64,000 bases of DNA from assembly GCA_038736355.1 (NCBI GenBank), contig JAVYML010000003.1:86093-150092 (forward strand), in the 5' to 3' direction. A model generated the notes under the pieces. The model did no database searches and was not told where the DNA came from. It worked only from the letters and a program-made list of their open reading frames with translations. This document shows, piece after piece, positions 1 to 7,588 of the stretch (position 1 is the first letter of the stretch; each line of letters opens with the position of its first letter). The DNA comes from Candidatus Hadarchaeales archaeon. GTDB lineage: Archaea; Hadarchaeota; Hadarchaeia; Hadarchaeales; WYZ-LMO6. A program made the translations under genes and the position numbers.

Positions 1-1
1 C

Positions 2-289
2 AAGCTCAGCGGGAGGGGAAGGGTCTATTCCTTCACCACGGTTTATGCTGGACCTAGGGATTTCAAGGACCAAATTCCCTACGTGTTGGCCATCATCGAA
101 CTGGAGGAGGGGCCCAGGGTAATGGCGCAAATAACGGACTGTAATGGAGAAGAAGTGAAGATAGGGGATGAAGTGGAAATGGTTTTCAGGAAGATAAAAG
201 AGGAAGGGGAGGAGGGAATCATCTACTATGGATTCAAAGCCAGGTTGGTGAGGAAAAAGGAAGCCTCAGATCCTTCTGGCAAGGGTTAG
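2..289 (+). CDS. DUF35 OB-fold protein (C-terminal fragment)
   Basis: The frame is open from base 2, so the gene begins before the window and only its last 95 residues are seen. They match the OB-fold half of DUF35 proteins, with the typical stretch YVLAIIELEEGPRVMAQI, then a DCNGEEVKIGDEVEM-like segment and the EEGIIYYGFKARL ending. In archaea this protein normally sits with acetyl-CoA acetyltransferase and HMG-CoA synthase and bridges the two enzymes in the mevalonate pathway; those partners would lie just upstream, outside the window (inference). The 3' end overlaps the convergent trmI gene by 24 bases. Confidence 0.85.
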   Translation, partial: KLSGRGRVYSFTTVYAGPRDFKDQIPYVLAIIELEEGPRVMAQITDCNGEEVKIGDEVEMVFRKIKEEGEEGIIYYGFKARLVRKKEASDPSGKG

Positions 290-1024
290 GTAGGAGGTGT
301 GGGCCAGCATCCTCGTACTGGGTCTGGTGCATCCTTCTCTCACTTCCCATTCCCTGACGAGACATTCCAGTGTCTTCAGTTCCGCGAATTTTCCCCTTCT
401 GAGCCTAGGGTAGAGACGCTGGACCTGTTCGATGGTGGGGGTGAAGACGGCCAAATAACCTCCGGGTTTGAGGGCTTCCTCTGCGTGAGGAAGAACCTCC
501 TCTGGATAGGGGAGGTCCAGGGTTATCAGGTCCACCTCCCTTTCCTCTATTCCCTCCCTCATGTCTTTTAGTTTCACCTCCACTATTCCCTCGAGACCGG
601 CCAGTTTGACATTTTCTTTAGCCACTTCGGCGAAGTCTTCCCTTATTTCATAGCTCACTACCTTTCCATGGGGTCTAACCAAGTTCCCCAAAAAGAGGGC
701 CAAGGCCCCCGAGCCCGTTCCTCCATCCACTACCAAGTCCCCCGGACCCACTCCTGTATGGGCCACTACTTGCGCGGCATCTTTCGGGAGTACCACCTGG
801 GGAAGGCGACGCATCTTTTGGAGGAAGTCACTCATCCTGGGTTTCAATACCACGAACTCCCTTCCCGTGTGACTTCTTATCCTCCCCCCGAAAGGTACCT
901 CCAACAGTTCGGCTAGGTTGAGGAGACCCAGATCCGTGTGGAGAAGTTTTCTCTCCGCTCTCACCAGGTACTTCTTTCCCCTCTCGTCGAGGAGGATTAC
1001 CCTCTCTCCCTCTTTCACTCCCAC
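266..1024 (-). CDS. trmI: tRNA (adenine-N1)-methyltransferase TrmI
   Basis: A 252-residue class I SAM-dependent methyltransferase that makes m1A in the T-loop region of tRNA (positions 57/58 in archaea). Residues 1-65 form the small N-terminal beta domain typical of TrmI. The SAM-binding loop is VVDGGTGSGAL around residues 98-108, an acidic residue follows at the end of strand 2 (SYEIRED), and LDLPYPEE matches the motif IV DxPxP of the family. Length agrees with archaeal TrmI. The gene is divergent from secF and convergent with the DUF35 gene. The assignment rests on motif order and is strong. Confidence 0.93.
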   Translation of the reverse strand: MGVKEGERVILLDERGKKYLVRAERKLLHTDLGLLNLAELLEVPFGGRIRSHTGREFVVLKPRMSDFLQKMRRLPQVVLPKDAAQVVAHTGVGPGDLVVDGGTGSGALALFLGNLVRPHGKVVSYEIREDFAEVAKENVKLAGLEGIVEVKLKDMREGIEEREVDLITLDLPYPEEVLPHAEEALKPGGYLAVFTPTIEQVQRLYPRLRRGKFAELKTLECLVREWEVREGCTRPSTRMLAHTSYLTLARRI

Positions 1025-1038
1025 TGAGTTAGATGTGA

Positions 1039-1986
1039 ATGGAATATTTTATCCTCGATGGAGTCTTTTTAAGGAAGCCGGAAGAAGGGAGCGGAGAGAC
1101 CTTGAGGTTGGATCCCACCTATCATCTGCATCACTGGAGTACGCGGAAGATGCTCCTTCCTCCCCTACTTTTGGCCCTTTTTTTCCTCTGCTGCCTTTTG
1201 GTGCGTGGAATACCCCTGAGCAGAGATTTCAGGGGAGGTACCCTCATTCAGGTGAGGGGAATGGAGGGCTATCCAGCATTGGCGGAAGTGAAGGGGACGG
1301 TGGAGGGATTGCTGGGGGGAAAGGTGGAGGTGAAGCTCACTTCCTACGGTGGTCTCTACGGGCTGGACATAGAAGCGGACAACATGGACTTACCGCAAGA
1401 GGTAAGGGAGAACCTCAGGAGGGCCCTGGCCGATGAGCTGGGGATAAGCGAGAACCAAGTCGTAGTTTACAATATGGGTTCCATCCTGACCAGTCTTTCC
1501 AAGAAACAGGCCAGGAATGCCCTCCTCGTGGCTCCCCTCTTCATGATCTTGATAGTTTTCCTGAACTTCAGGAGTCTCAGGGCGGGAGGAGGAATCGTGG
1601 GAACGGTTTGGCTGAATGTCTTCGATGCCCTGGGATGCATGTCCCTTTTGGGGGTGGAACTGAGCATAGGATCGATGGCAGGTCTCCTCATGCTCTTGGG
1701 ATACTCCGATGATACCAACGTTTTGCTGGTGACGGCGGTGGAGAAGGGAGTGGGGGGAAGTCCGAGGGAGAGGGCGGCCACCGCCATGAGGACGGGACTA
1801 CTGGTGAACGGGACCACCTTTTTGGTCCTCCTTTTTGTGAATCTCTTCACCACTTCCAAACTCGTGGATGAACTGACCTTCCCCCTCCTGACGGGCATGG
1901 TTTTTGATGCGGTGAACACCTGGTTCCTCAACGCCGCCTTAGTGTTGAGAAAAAGGGAGAGGAGGGAGGTGCCTGTCGCTTTTTAG
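1039..1986 (+). CDS. secF: Protein translocase subunit SecF
   Basis: A 315-residue membrane protein of the SecDF/RND family, which supports protein export through SecYEG. One N-terminal membrane segment is followed by the conserved FRGGTLIQVRG motif, an extracytoplasmic domain to about residue 155, and five C-terminal membrane segments that include the conserved LGYSDDTNVLL stretch. Archaeal SecDF lacks a SecA partner, so its energy coupling is unclear. The order secF then secD is usual for archaea. The last codons overlap the open frame of secD, which implies translational coupling. Confidence 0.95.
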   Translation: MEYFILDGVFLRKPEEGSGETLRLDPTYHLHHWSTRKMLLPPLLLALFFLCCLLVRGIPLSRDFRGGTLIQVRGMEGYPALAEVKGTVEGLLGGKVEVKLTSYGGLYGLDIEADNMDLPQEVRENLRRALADELGISENQVVVYNMGSILTSLSKKQARNALLVAPLFMILIVFLNFRSLRAGGGIVGTVWLNVFDALGCMSLLGVELSIGSMAGLLMLLGYSDDTNVLLVTAVEKGVGGSPRERAATAMRTGLLVNGTTFLVLLFVNLFTTSKLVDELTFPLLTGMVFDAVNTWFLNAALVLRKRERREVPVAF

Positions 1987-2008
1987 GGAAAGATACTTCC
2001 TGCTCGTA

Positions 2009-3832
2009 TTGGTGGTGGCCCTTCTCTCCGTGGCTTCCGTGTGGAGACCATGGGCGGAGGTGAACGAGAGGGCCAGGGAAACGCTCGGGTGGGTGAGCGA
2101 GTTTTCTAGGGGACTGAAGTTTGGTGTGGACATCGTGGGGGGCTCCAGGATCCTCCTCTCCCTACAGGGTTCCCAGCTGATGCTCCAGTTCGATCCCTCA
2201 GAGCTTCCGGGTGCCTACGAGGAGGTGGTGGGGAGGCTGGAGAACGGGCTCCAAACGAGGGTCCTTCCCTTGGATGAGAAATGGGAGGCCCTGAGAGAAG
2301 GTTTACCCTACGATTTACGTACGGGAATAGCTAGGATAGAGATAGGCCTGAGGGCCACGGAACCCCTCCTCAACCTGGTGGAGAACCTGATAGGGGGAAA
2401 GGCCGTCCTCCTCAGGGAAAACGTTAGGAATGAGGTATGCAGTCAAACGAGGAACGAGGTAATAGAAATTCTGAAGAACAGGGTGGATCCCCTCGGAACG
2501 AGGGGGGCGGTGCTGAAACCCCTGGGAGGGAACCTCCTCCTCTACGAGGTCCCAGGCCTCCAGCCCCAAGAAGCGGAGGTTTTGCTGGGGAAGCAGGGGA
2601 GGCTGGAAATATGGTTGGAGAATGAGGTCCTCCTCTACGGGGAACACATCCTCAGGGTGGATCCGCCGAGGGCGAGTTTGGAAGAGAAAAATGCTGCCGA
2701 ACTACCCTTCAGGCTCACGGATGAGGGGGCTAAGAGGTTCAGGGAAGGTGCAGCTGGAAAGGCCAACTATCCCACGGTGGTTTACATGGATCGTCCCGTG
2801 GACGCCGTGCTCTTGGTTCAGGAGGAGCTCCTGGCAGGTCTTCCCATGCTGGAGTACGATGGTTACTCCCACATGTTCAGGGCTAAGGGTTTTCCGGAGG
2901 AGGGAGGGGGCTACTACCTACAGGTACCGGCGGTCGTGACCCCTAAGGATACCCTTTCGTTGGAGGCCCTTTCCTTTCTCGAGGAAATGAGTTCCTTGAA
3001 GTTCAGGCTTTTGCTCGTGGGTGAGTTCTCAGAGGAGGTGCTGAGGGAACTTCCCCCCTCCTATTCCTTAGAGAATGTACCAAGGCCTGCAGAGGGGGGG
3101 GAGGCATGGATAAGGGAGGCCTGCGGATGCAAGAGCGTGATCACCATCAGCCCCACGCTGGCCCAAGAACTCCTGTTGGGGAGAACGGTGAAGGATCTGG
3201 TTATCACCGTGAGCAGGAGCACGGGGAAGGAGGCGATGAGGGAGGCGAGGACCCTCAGGACCATCCTCAGCCAGCGTCTTCCGGTGGGGGTTTCGGTTGA
3301 AGGTGAGACAATAGTGGAGGCGAGGTTAGGTAGGACCTTCCTGAGGCAACTTCTCTGGGCCGGTCTCTTCTCTTTCCTTGGGGTGGGTGTTCTGATCTTC
3401 CTGAGGTACCGGAGGTTAAAGCTTACCTTTACCGTGATGGGGACGATGGTCCTCGAGCTGGTGATCACGCTTGGAGTGGTTTCCCTCCTCCCCTACAGCT
3501 TGAACTTGGCAGAACTGGCCGGAATAGTGTTGGTGATAGGTACGGGAGTGGATGCTCAGATCATCATCACGGACGAAGTCCTGAGGGGGGAGGTAAAGGA
3601 GGTGAGGGCCCCAGGGGGGTTGAGGGATAGGATCAAGAGGGCTTTTAGGGTGATATGGGGGTCCTCCCTCACCACCCTCGTGGCCATGCTTTCCCTGGCT
3701 ACCTTGGGCTTTGGGGAGATGAAGGGCTTTGCCCTTATCACCATTTTGGGTATTCTCCTCTCCGTACTCCTCACTCGACCCCTTTATGCTAGGATGGTGA
3801 ATGCTATACTGACAGGAGGAAAGGAAGGATGA
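2009..3832 (+). CDS. secD: Protein translocase subunit SecD
   Basis: The large SecDF subunit, 607 residues from the TTG at 2009. It shows the FGVDIVGGSRILLSL motif of SecD near residue 40, a large extracytoplasmic part, and the C-terminal RND membrane bundle with GTGVDAQIIITDEV. The start is uncertain. The frame is open back to 1949, and the 12 codons before the TTG add SLFRERYFLLVL, which completes the first membrane helix. The only initiator-like codon there is a CTG at 1973, behind a GGAGGGAGGT purine run. The stop overlaps the dapB start (ATGA). Confidence 0.94.
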   Translation: MVVALLSVASVWRPWAEVNERARETLGWVSEFSRGLKFGVDIVGGSRILLSLQGSQLMLQFDPSELPGAYEEVVGRLENGLQTRVLPLDEKWEALREGLPYDLRTGIARIEIGLRATEPLLNLVENLIGGKAVLLRENVRNEVCSQTRNEVIEILKNRVDPLGTRGAVLKPLGGNLLLYEVPGLQPQEAEVLLGKQGRLEIWLENEVLLYGEHILRVDPPRASLEEKNAAELPFRLTDEGAKRFREGAAGKANYPTVVYMDRPVDAVLLVQEELLAGLPMLEYDGYSHMFRAKGFPEEGGGYYLQVPAVVTPKDTLSLEALSFLEEMSSLKFRLLLVGEFSEEVLRELPPSYSLENVPRPAEGGEAWIREACGCKSVITISPTLAQELLLGRTVKDLVITVSRSTGKEAMREARTLRTILSQRLPVGVSVEGETIVEARLGRTFLRQLLWAGLFSFLGVGVLIFLRYRRLKLTFTVMGTMVLELVITLGVVSLLPYSLNLAELAGIVLVIGTGVDAQIIITDEVLRGEVKEVRAPGGLRDRIKRAFRVIWGSSLTTLVAMLSLATLGFGEMKGFALITILGILLSVLLTRPLYARMVNAILTGGKEG

Positions 3833-4641
3833 TCGGGGTCTGCCTCTGTGGAGCATGTGGAAGGATGGGAAAGGTGCTGGTGAGGAAAATCGCGGAGCAG
3901 GAGGACCTGAAGCTCGTAGCGGCGGTGGAGGCCCCGAACACCCCCTTGGCCGGAAAGGATGTGGGGGAGATCGCGGGAGTAGGTAGGCTGGGAGTGGAGG
4001 TGGTTGGGGCGGAAAGGCTGGAGGAGGTACTGAAGAGGAGCGGGGCGAAAGTGATGGTGGATTTTACGGTGGCGGAGGCCGCAGTAGCGAACGTGGAAGT
4101 GGCGGCCAAGCTGGGGGTGCCGGTGGTGGTTGGGACTACGGGCTTTTCACCAGAACAAATGGAACGTCTGAGCTCGGCGGTGAGGAGGGGAAACATACCC
4201 GCCGTGGTCTCCCCGAACATGGCGGTGGGAGTGAACATCTTCTTCAGGATCGTTTCAGAACTGGCGAAGAGGTTGGGGAGGGAATACGATGTGGAAGTGG
4301 TGGAGGTCCACCACAGGGGAAAGCTCGATGCCCCCAGTGGAACTGCCCTCAAGGCAGCAAGGATAGTGGCGGAGAGTAGGGGAGTGGAGACGAAGGTTGG
4401 GAGGGAGGAGGGGAAAGGGAAGAGGGGAGGGGAAGTGGTGATCCATTCCCTCCGAATGGGTGATGTGGTGGGGGAACACACGGTGATCTTCGCAGGTCCC
4501 GGGGAGAGGATTGAGCTCACCCACAGGGCCCATGGCAGGGAAGCTTTCGCGGAGGGAGTATTGAAGGCCGTGAGGTTCGTGGTGGAGAAGGGCAGGCCTG
4601 GAGAAATAGTGGGGATGGAGGAAGTCCTTGGCCTCAGGTAA
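3829..4641 (+). CDS. dapB: 4-hydroxy-tetrahydrodipicolinate reductase
   Basis: Reduces hydroxytetrahydrodipicolinate with NAD(P)H in the lysine/diaminopimelate pathway. The 270-residue protein has the nucleotide loop GACGRMG at residues 8-14, the VVGTTGF segment near 100-106, and the DapB signature EVHHRGKLDAPSGTA with His161, His162 and Lys165. The ATG overlaps the secD stop by 4 bases, so it is read from the same transcript although its role is unrelated. Aspartate-semialdehyde dehydrogenase, an earlier enzyme of the same pathway, lies 1.3 kb downstream. Confidence 0.96.
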   Translation: MIGVCLCGACGRMGKVLVRKIAEQEDLKLVAAVEAPNTPLAGKDVGEIAGVGRLGVEVVGAERLEEVLKRSGAKVMVDFTVAEAAVANVEVAAKLGVPVVVGTTGFSPEQMERLSSAVRRGNIPAVVSPNMAVGVNIFFRIVSELAKRLGREYDVEVVEVHHRGKLDAPSGTALKAARIVAESRGVETKVGREEGKGKRGGEVVIHSLRMGDVVGEHTVIFAGPGERIELTHRAHGREAFAEGVLKAVRFVVEKGRPGEIVGMEEVLGLR

Positions 4642-4915
4642 ACGTAGTTGCTGGCTGTGTAGATGGTTGGTGAGGGGGAAGTATGAGTGCCAGCTGAAGG
4701 GGAGGTTTTCCGAACCCCTCCTGGAGAGACTTTCCCCTTGTTGTGGCTGGGGGAGGGTTTCTTCCCTAGACTATCTCCCCTTCTTGAAAATGGAAGAAAG
4801 GGCTAAGGAGTGCGAAAGTTTTGAGCCCTTCATGTTTGTCCATGGTAGGGACACTTCACCCCCATCCTGCAAAACCTGCACTTCTCAGGAGGAGGGGGAG
4901 AAGGAAGGGGTTTGA
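4628..4915 (+). CDS. Cysteine-rich protein of unknown function
   Basis: I do not recognise this 95-residue protein. It has about eight cysteines: CWLC near the N terminus, one at YEC, a CC pair, one at KEC, and CKTC near the C terminus. That pattern suggests metal binding, zinc or an iron-sulfur cluster. There is no membrane segment. The TTG start at 4628 lies inside the end of dapB (14-base overlap), which points to coupling. It sits between dapB and guaAb on the same strand. The start is a guess; the frame and coupling make a real gene likely but not certain. Confidence 0.5.
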   Translation: MASGKRSCWLCRWLVRGKYECQLKGRFSEPLLERLSPCCGWGRVSSLDYLPFLKMEERAKECESFEPFMFVHGRDTSPPSCKTCTSQEEGEKEGV

Positions 4916-5006
4916 TCATCCTCCCGTATTTCCTGCGGGGCATCTTGAGAATGGGAAGAGGGGGAATAAAAGTTCACAAACAAGGCTATAAAAGGAGTGA
5001 TAAAGG

Positions 5007-5951
5007 ATGGTGATGTTCGATCCAGCCGCCTTCGTGAACCGGACGCTCCCATGGCTCAGACGGGAAATAGGAGAAGAGAAGGTTTTGGCGGCAGTTTCTG
5101 GGGGTGTCGATAGCATGGTCACGGCCGTTTTGGGCCATAGGGCGGTGGGGGAGAGGCTGAAGGTGGTCTTCCTCAACACGGGCTTCATGAGGGAAGGGGA
5201 GGGGGAGAGAGTGGAGAGGGTCCTCGCCGGAATGGGCATAAGGATGGAGAGGAGGGAAGTGGAGGAGGAATTCTTTCTGGCCCTCAAGGGTAAGACGGAT
5301 CCCGAGGAAAAGAGGAAAGCCTTTAGAGAAGCCTTCTATTCCTGCTTTTCCAAAATCGCTAAGGAGCTGGGGATAAGGGTGATCCTTCAGGGAACCATTG
5401 CCGCGGATGTGGTGGAGACCAAAGGAGGAGTGAAGACCCAACACAACGTTTTGGAACAAATTGGGATCAACCCCCTCGAGAGGTACGGATATCGGGTGCT
5501 TGAACCCCTCAAGGATCTCTACAAACCCCAGGTCAGGGAAGTAGCCCGCTTTTTGGGTCTCCCCCCCGAGGTGAGCGAGCGTCGTCCCTTCCCCGGTCCA
5601 GGTCTTTCCGTGAGGGTTCTGGGGGAGGTCACCCGTGAAAGAATAGAGCTCGTCAGGAAAGCCACGAGGATCGTGGAGGAAGAAACGGAAGGTTATCCCT
5701 GCTTCCAAGCCTTCGCCGTCCTTCTCTCGGATAGGGCTACGGGAGTTTCCGAAAGCGGAGAGAGGAAGTATGGAAACATCGTAGTGGTGAGGGTGGTGAT
5801 CTCGGAAGATGCCATGAGGGCCGAACCCCTCGAGCTTCCTTGGGGAGTCCTGCACAGGCTCTCCAGCAGGATCACGAGGGAAGTTCCTGGAGTTTGTAGG
5901 GTCCTTTACGATTTAACCCCCAAACCTCCGGCTACCATCGAGTTCGAGTAA
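5007..5951 (+). CDS. guaAb: GMP synthase subunit B (ATP pyrophosphatase)
   Basis: The synthetase half of the split archaeal GMP synthase; it adenylates XMP and accepts ammonia from a separate glutaminase subunit, which is not in this window. The 314-residue protein has the PP-loop SGGVDS at residues 31-36, the segment DVVETKGGVKTQHN, and the C-terminal dimerisation domain with RPFPGPGL and the ending KPPATIEFE. AAAGGAG lies 7 bases before the ATG at 5007. A second ATG two codons on is possible. The gene has its own upstream gap of about 90 bases. Confidence 0.96.
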   Translation: MVMFDPAAFVNRTLPWLRREIGEEKVLAAVSGGVDSMVTAVLGHRAVGERLKVVFLNTGFMREGEGERVERVLAGMGIRMERREVEEEFFLALKGKTDPEEKRKAFREAFYSCFSKIAKELGIRVILQGTIAADVVETKGGVKTQHNVLEQIGINPLERYGYRVLEPLKDLYKPQVREVARFLGLPPEVSERRPFPGPGLSVRVLGEVTRERIELVRKATRIVEEETEGYPCFQAFAVLLSDRATGVSESGERKYGNIVVVRVVISEDAMRAEPLELPWGVLHRLSSRITREVPGVCRVLYDLTPKPPATIEFE

Positions 5952-5989
5952 TCGGAACGGTTTAATCTTTTCTCAAAGAAAGGAGAGGG

Positions 5990-7117
5990 ATGAGGTCCGT
6001 AGCCATTCTGGGTGCGACAGGTGAGGTGGGACAGAAGTTCATCTTAAGCCTGAAGGACCATCCCTGGTTCAGGATAGAGGAGCTCTACGCTTCAGCAAGA
6101 TCTGCGGGCAAGAGCTACGCCGAGGCCCTGAACTACGGAAAGGAGACCTCAAGATGGTTCTACAAGGAGCAGCCTGGGAGGGAGATTTTGGAAATGGAGG
6201 TAAGGAGTCTGGAGGAGATAGGAAATAGGGTCTCCTTTTTCTTTTCCGCCCTTCCCTCAGAAGTCGCGCTTGAGGTGGAGGGAAGGGTGGCAAGGGAAAA
6301 GCCCGTGATCAGCACGGCTTCGGCCTATCGTTATTTCGAGGACAGCTTCACCTACCTCCCCTCCGTGAACGAGTCCCATGCCCCCATGATAGAGGAACAA
6401 AGGCGCAGGAGGGGATGGAAGGGTTTTGTGGTGCCGCAGCCCAACTGCACCACCATAGGGCTGGCCCTCTCCCTCAAGCCCCTATACGATGCCTTTGGGC
6501 TGGAAGGTGTGATCATGGCTTCCATGCAGGCGGTTTCCGGTGCAGGTTATGAGGCAGTTTCCCGCTGGGCGGAACAGAGAAAGAAACAGGGGGGAAGTCT
6601 ACCGGAGCCCCTGGATGAATATTCCCCCCTCACCTTTGAGGGAAACGTGATTCCGTACATCAAGGGGGAAGAGGAAAAGGTCAGGAAAGAAACGGTTAGA
6701 CTTTTGGGAAGACTGGAAGGGGGAAGGATTCAGCCCGCCAGCTTCAAGATAGCCTGTAAGTGCAACAGGGTGCCCGTGCTGGAGGGACACACGGAATCGG
6801 TTTTCGTTACCCTTTCCAAGGAGGCCAAGGTAGAAGAGCTGAAGGAGTGCTGGAGGAACTTCGAAGGGGAACCGCAGAGGTTGAGGCTTCCCAGTGCCCC
6901 TCCCCGCCCTATCGTGGTAGTGGAGGAAGTGGATCGTCCCCAGCCAAGGTTCGATTGTCTGAGGGAAAGGGGAATGGTGGCCGTGGTGGGAGGGGTGGAG
7001 GCCACCGCCTTCGAGAGGTGCTTCCAGTATACCGTTCTTTCCCACAATACGGAGCTGGGTGCGGCCAGGGGGGCGGTGTTGGCAGCGGAGTACCTCTACA
7101 AAGTAGGGTACCTGTGA
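5990..7117 (+). CDS. asd: Aspartate-semialdehyde dehydrogenase (archaeal type)
   Basis: Reduces aspartyl phosphate to aspartate semialdehyde, the branch point to lysine, threonine and methionine. It is 375 residues, slightly longer than the usual 345-360. The N-terminal NADP loop is GATGEVGQ at residues 8-15, the catalytic cysteine is Cys153 in PQPNCTTIGL, and TELGAARGAVLAAEYL closes the protein. GAAAGGAGAGGG precedes the ATG, a clear ribosome binding site. It probably serves the same pathway as dapB, 1.3 kb upstream on the same strand. Confidence 0.95.
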   Translation: MRSVAILGATGEVGQKFILSLKDHPWFRIEELYASARSAGKSYAEALNYGKETSRWFYKEQPGREILEMEVRSLEEIGNRVSFFFSALPSEVALEVEGRVAREKPVISTASAYRYFEDSFTYLPSVNESHAPMIEEQRRRRGWKGFVVPQPNCTTIGLALSLKPLYDAFGLEGVIMASMQAVSGAGYEAVSRWAEQRKKQGGSLPEPLDEYSPLTFEGNVIPYIKGEEEKVRKETVRLLGRLEGGRIQPASFKIACKCNRVPVLEGHTESVFVTLSKEAKVEELKECWRNFEGEPQRLRLPSAPPRPIVVVEEVDRPQPRFDCLRERGMVAVVGGVEATAFERCFQYTVLSHNTELGAARGAVLAAEYLYKVGYL

Positions 7118-7121
7118 GCAG

Positions 7122-7212
7122 TAGCGGGGGGAGGACTTGAACCTCCGACCTCCGGGTTTCCCCGCAGAAAACTTATGAGCCCGGCGGGCACTCCACGCTG
7201 CCCTACCCCGCT
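7122..7212 (-). tRNA. Initiator tRNA-Met(CAT) with a 16-base intron
   Basis: Read on the minus strand, a full cloverleaf: acceptor AGCGGGG paired with CCCCGCT, D stem GGGC/GCCC, anticodon stem CCGGG/CCCGG with loop CTCATAA, T arm GGAGG-TTCAAGT-CCTCC, discriminator A. The A1-U72 pair and three G-C pairs in the anticodon stem mark it as the initiator. The 16 bases 7158-7173 interrupt the loop between positions 37 and 38, the canonical archaeal intron site. No CCA is encoded. A TATA-like CCTTTAT lies about 35 bases upstream, near 7246. Confidence 0.93.
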
Positions 7213-7285
7213 ACCTTTCTTTTTTGGTCGTTGAGGGATAAAGGTTTTTGCTCCTTTTTGTTTCCTCCCCCCTTCATTCCTTCCG

Positions 7286-7588
7286 ATGGGAGGAGTGGCA
7301 GTATCCGACCTCATAAGATCGATGATGAGGATGGGGTTTTCGAGGGAGGAAATTTATGAAGTACTGGCTGGTGCGGGTGTCTTTGGGGAGGAGATCCACC
7401 TCCTCATAGAGCACGTGGGTGCAGAATTCGGAGAGGCTGGATTGGAGACCCGTCCATCCCATTTGGCCCTTGAGCTCATCCGCTGGCTGAAACCTGAGCT
7501 CGAAGCTTTAAGCAGGGAGATGAATTTTCGTTTCGATCTTCTCCTTCGCGAACTGAGAAAAGGTTCAAGAAAAAACAGAAAAGGGTAG
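7286..7588 (+). CDS. Small helical protein of unknown function
   Basis: I do not recognise this 100-residue protein. It is predicted to be mostly helical, soluble and without a signal peptide. Residues 8-30 (MMRMGFSREEIYEVLAGAG) look like a helix-turn-helix or UBA-like bundle, and the C-terminal 30 residues are strongly basic. No ribosome binding site stands before the ATG at 7286. The 3' end overlaps the last gene of the opposing anchored-protein operon by 24 bases, so the two transcription units converge. Conservation is not tested; that it is a gene rests on frame and composition. Confidence 0.6.
   Translation: MGGVAVSDLIRSMMRMGFSREEIYEVLAGAGVFGEEIHLLIEHVGAEFGEAGLETRPSHLALELIRWLKPELEALSREMNFRFDLLLRELRKGSRKNRKG

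Noticed and set aside
4986-5855. A 289-codon minus-strand frame
   Set aside because: Antisense to guaAb, rich in His, Pro and Ser as expected from reversed GA-rich codons, no domain.
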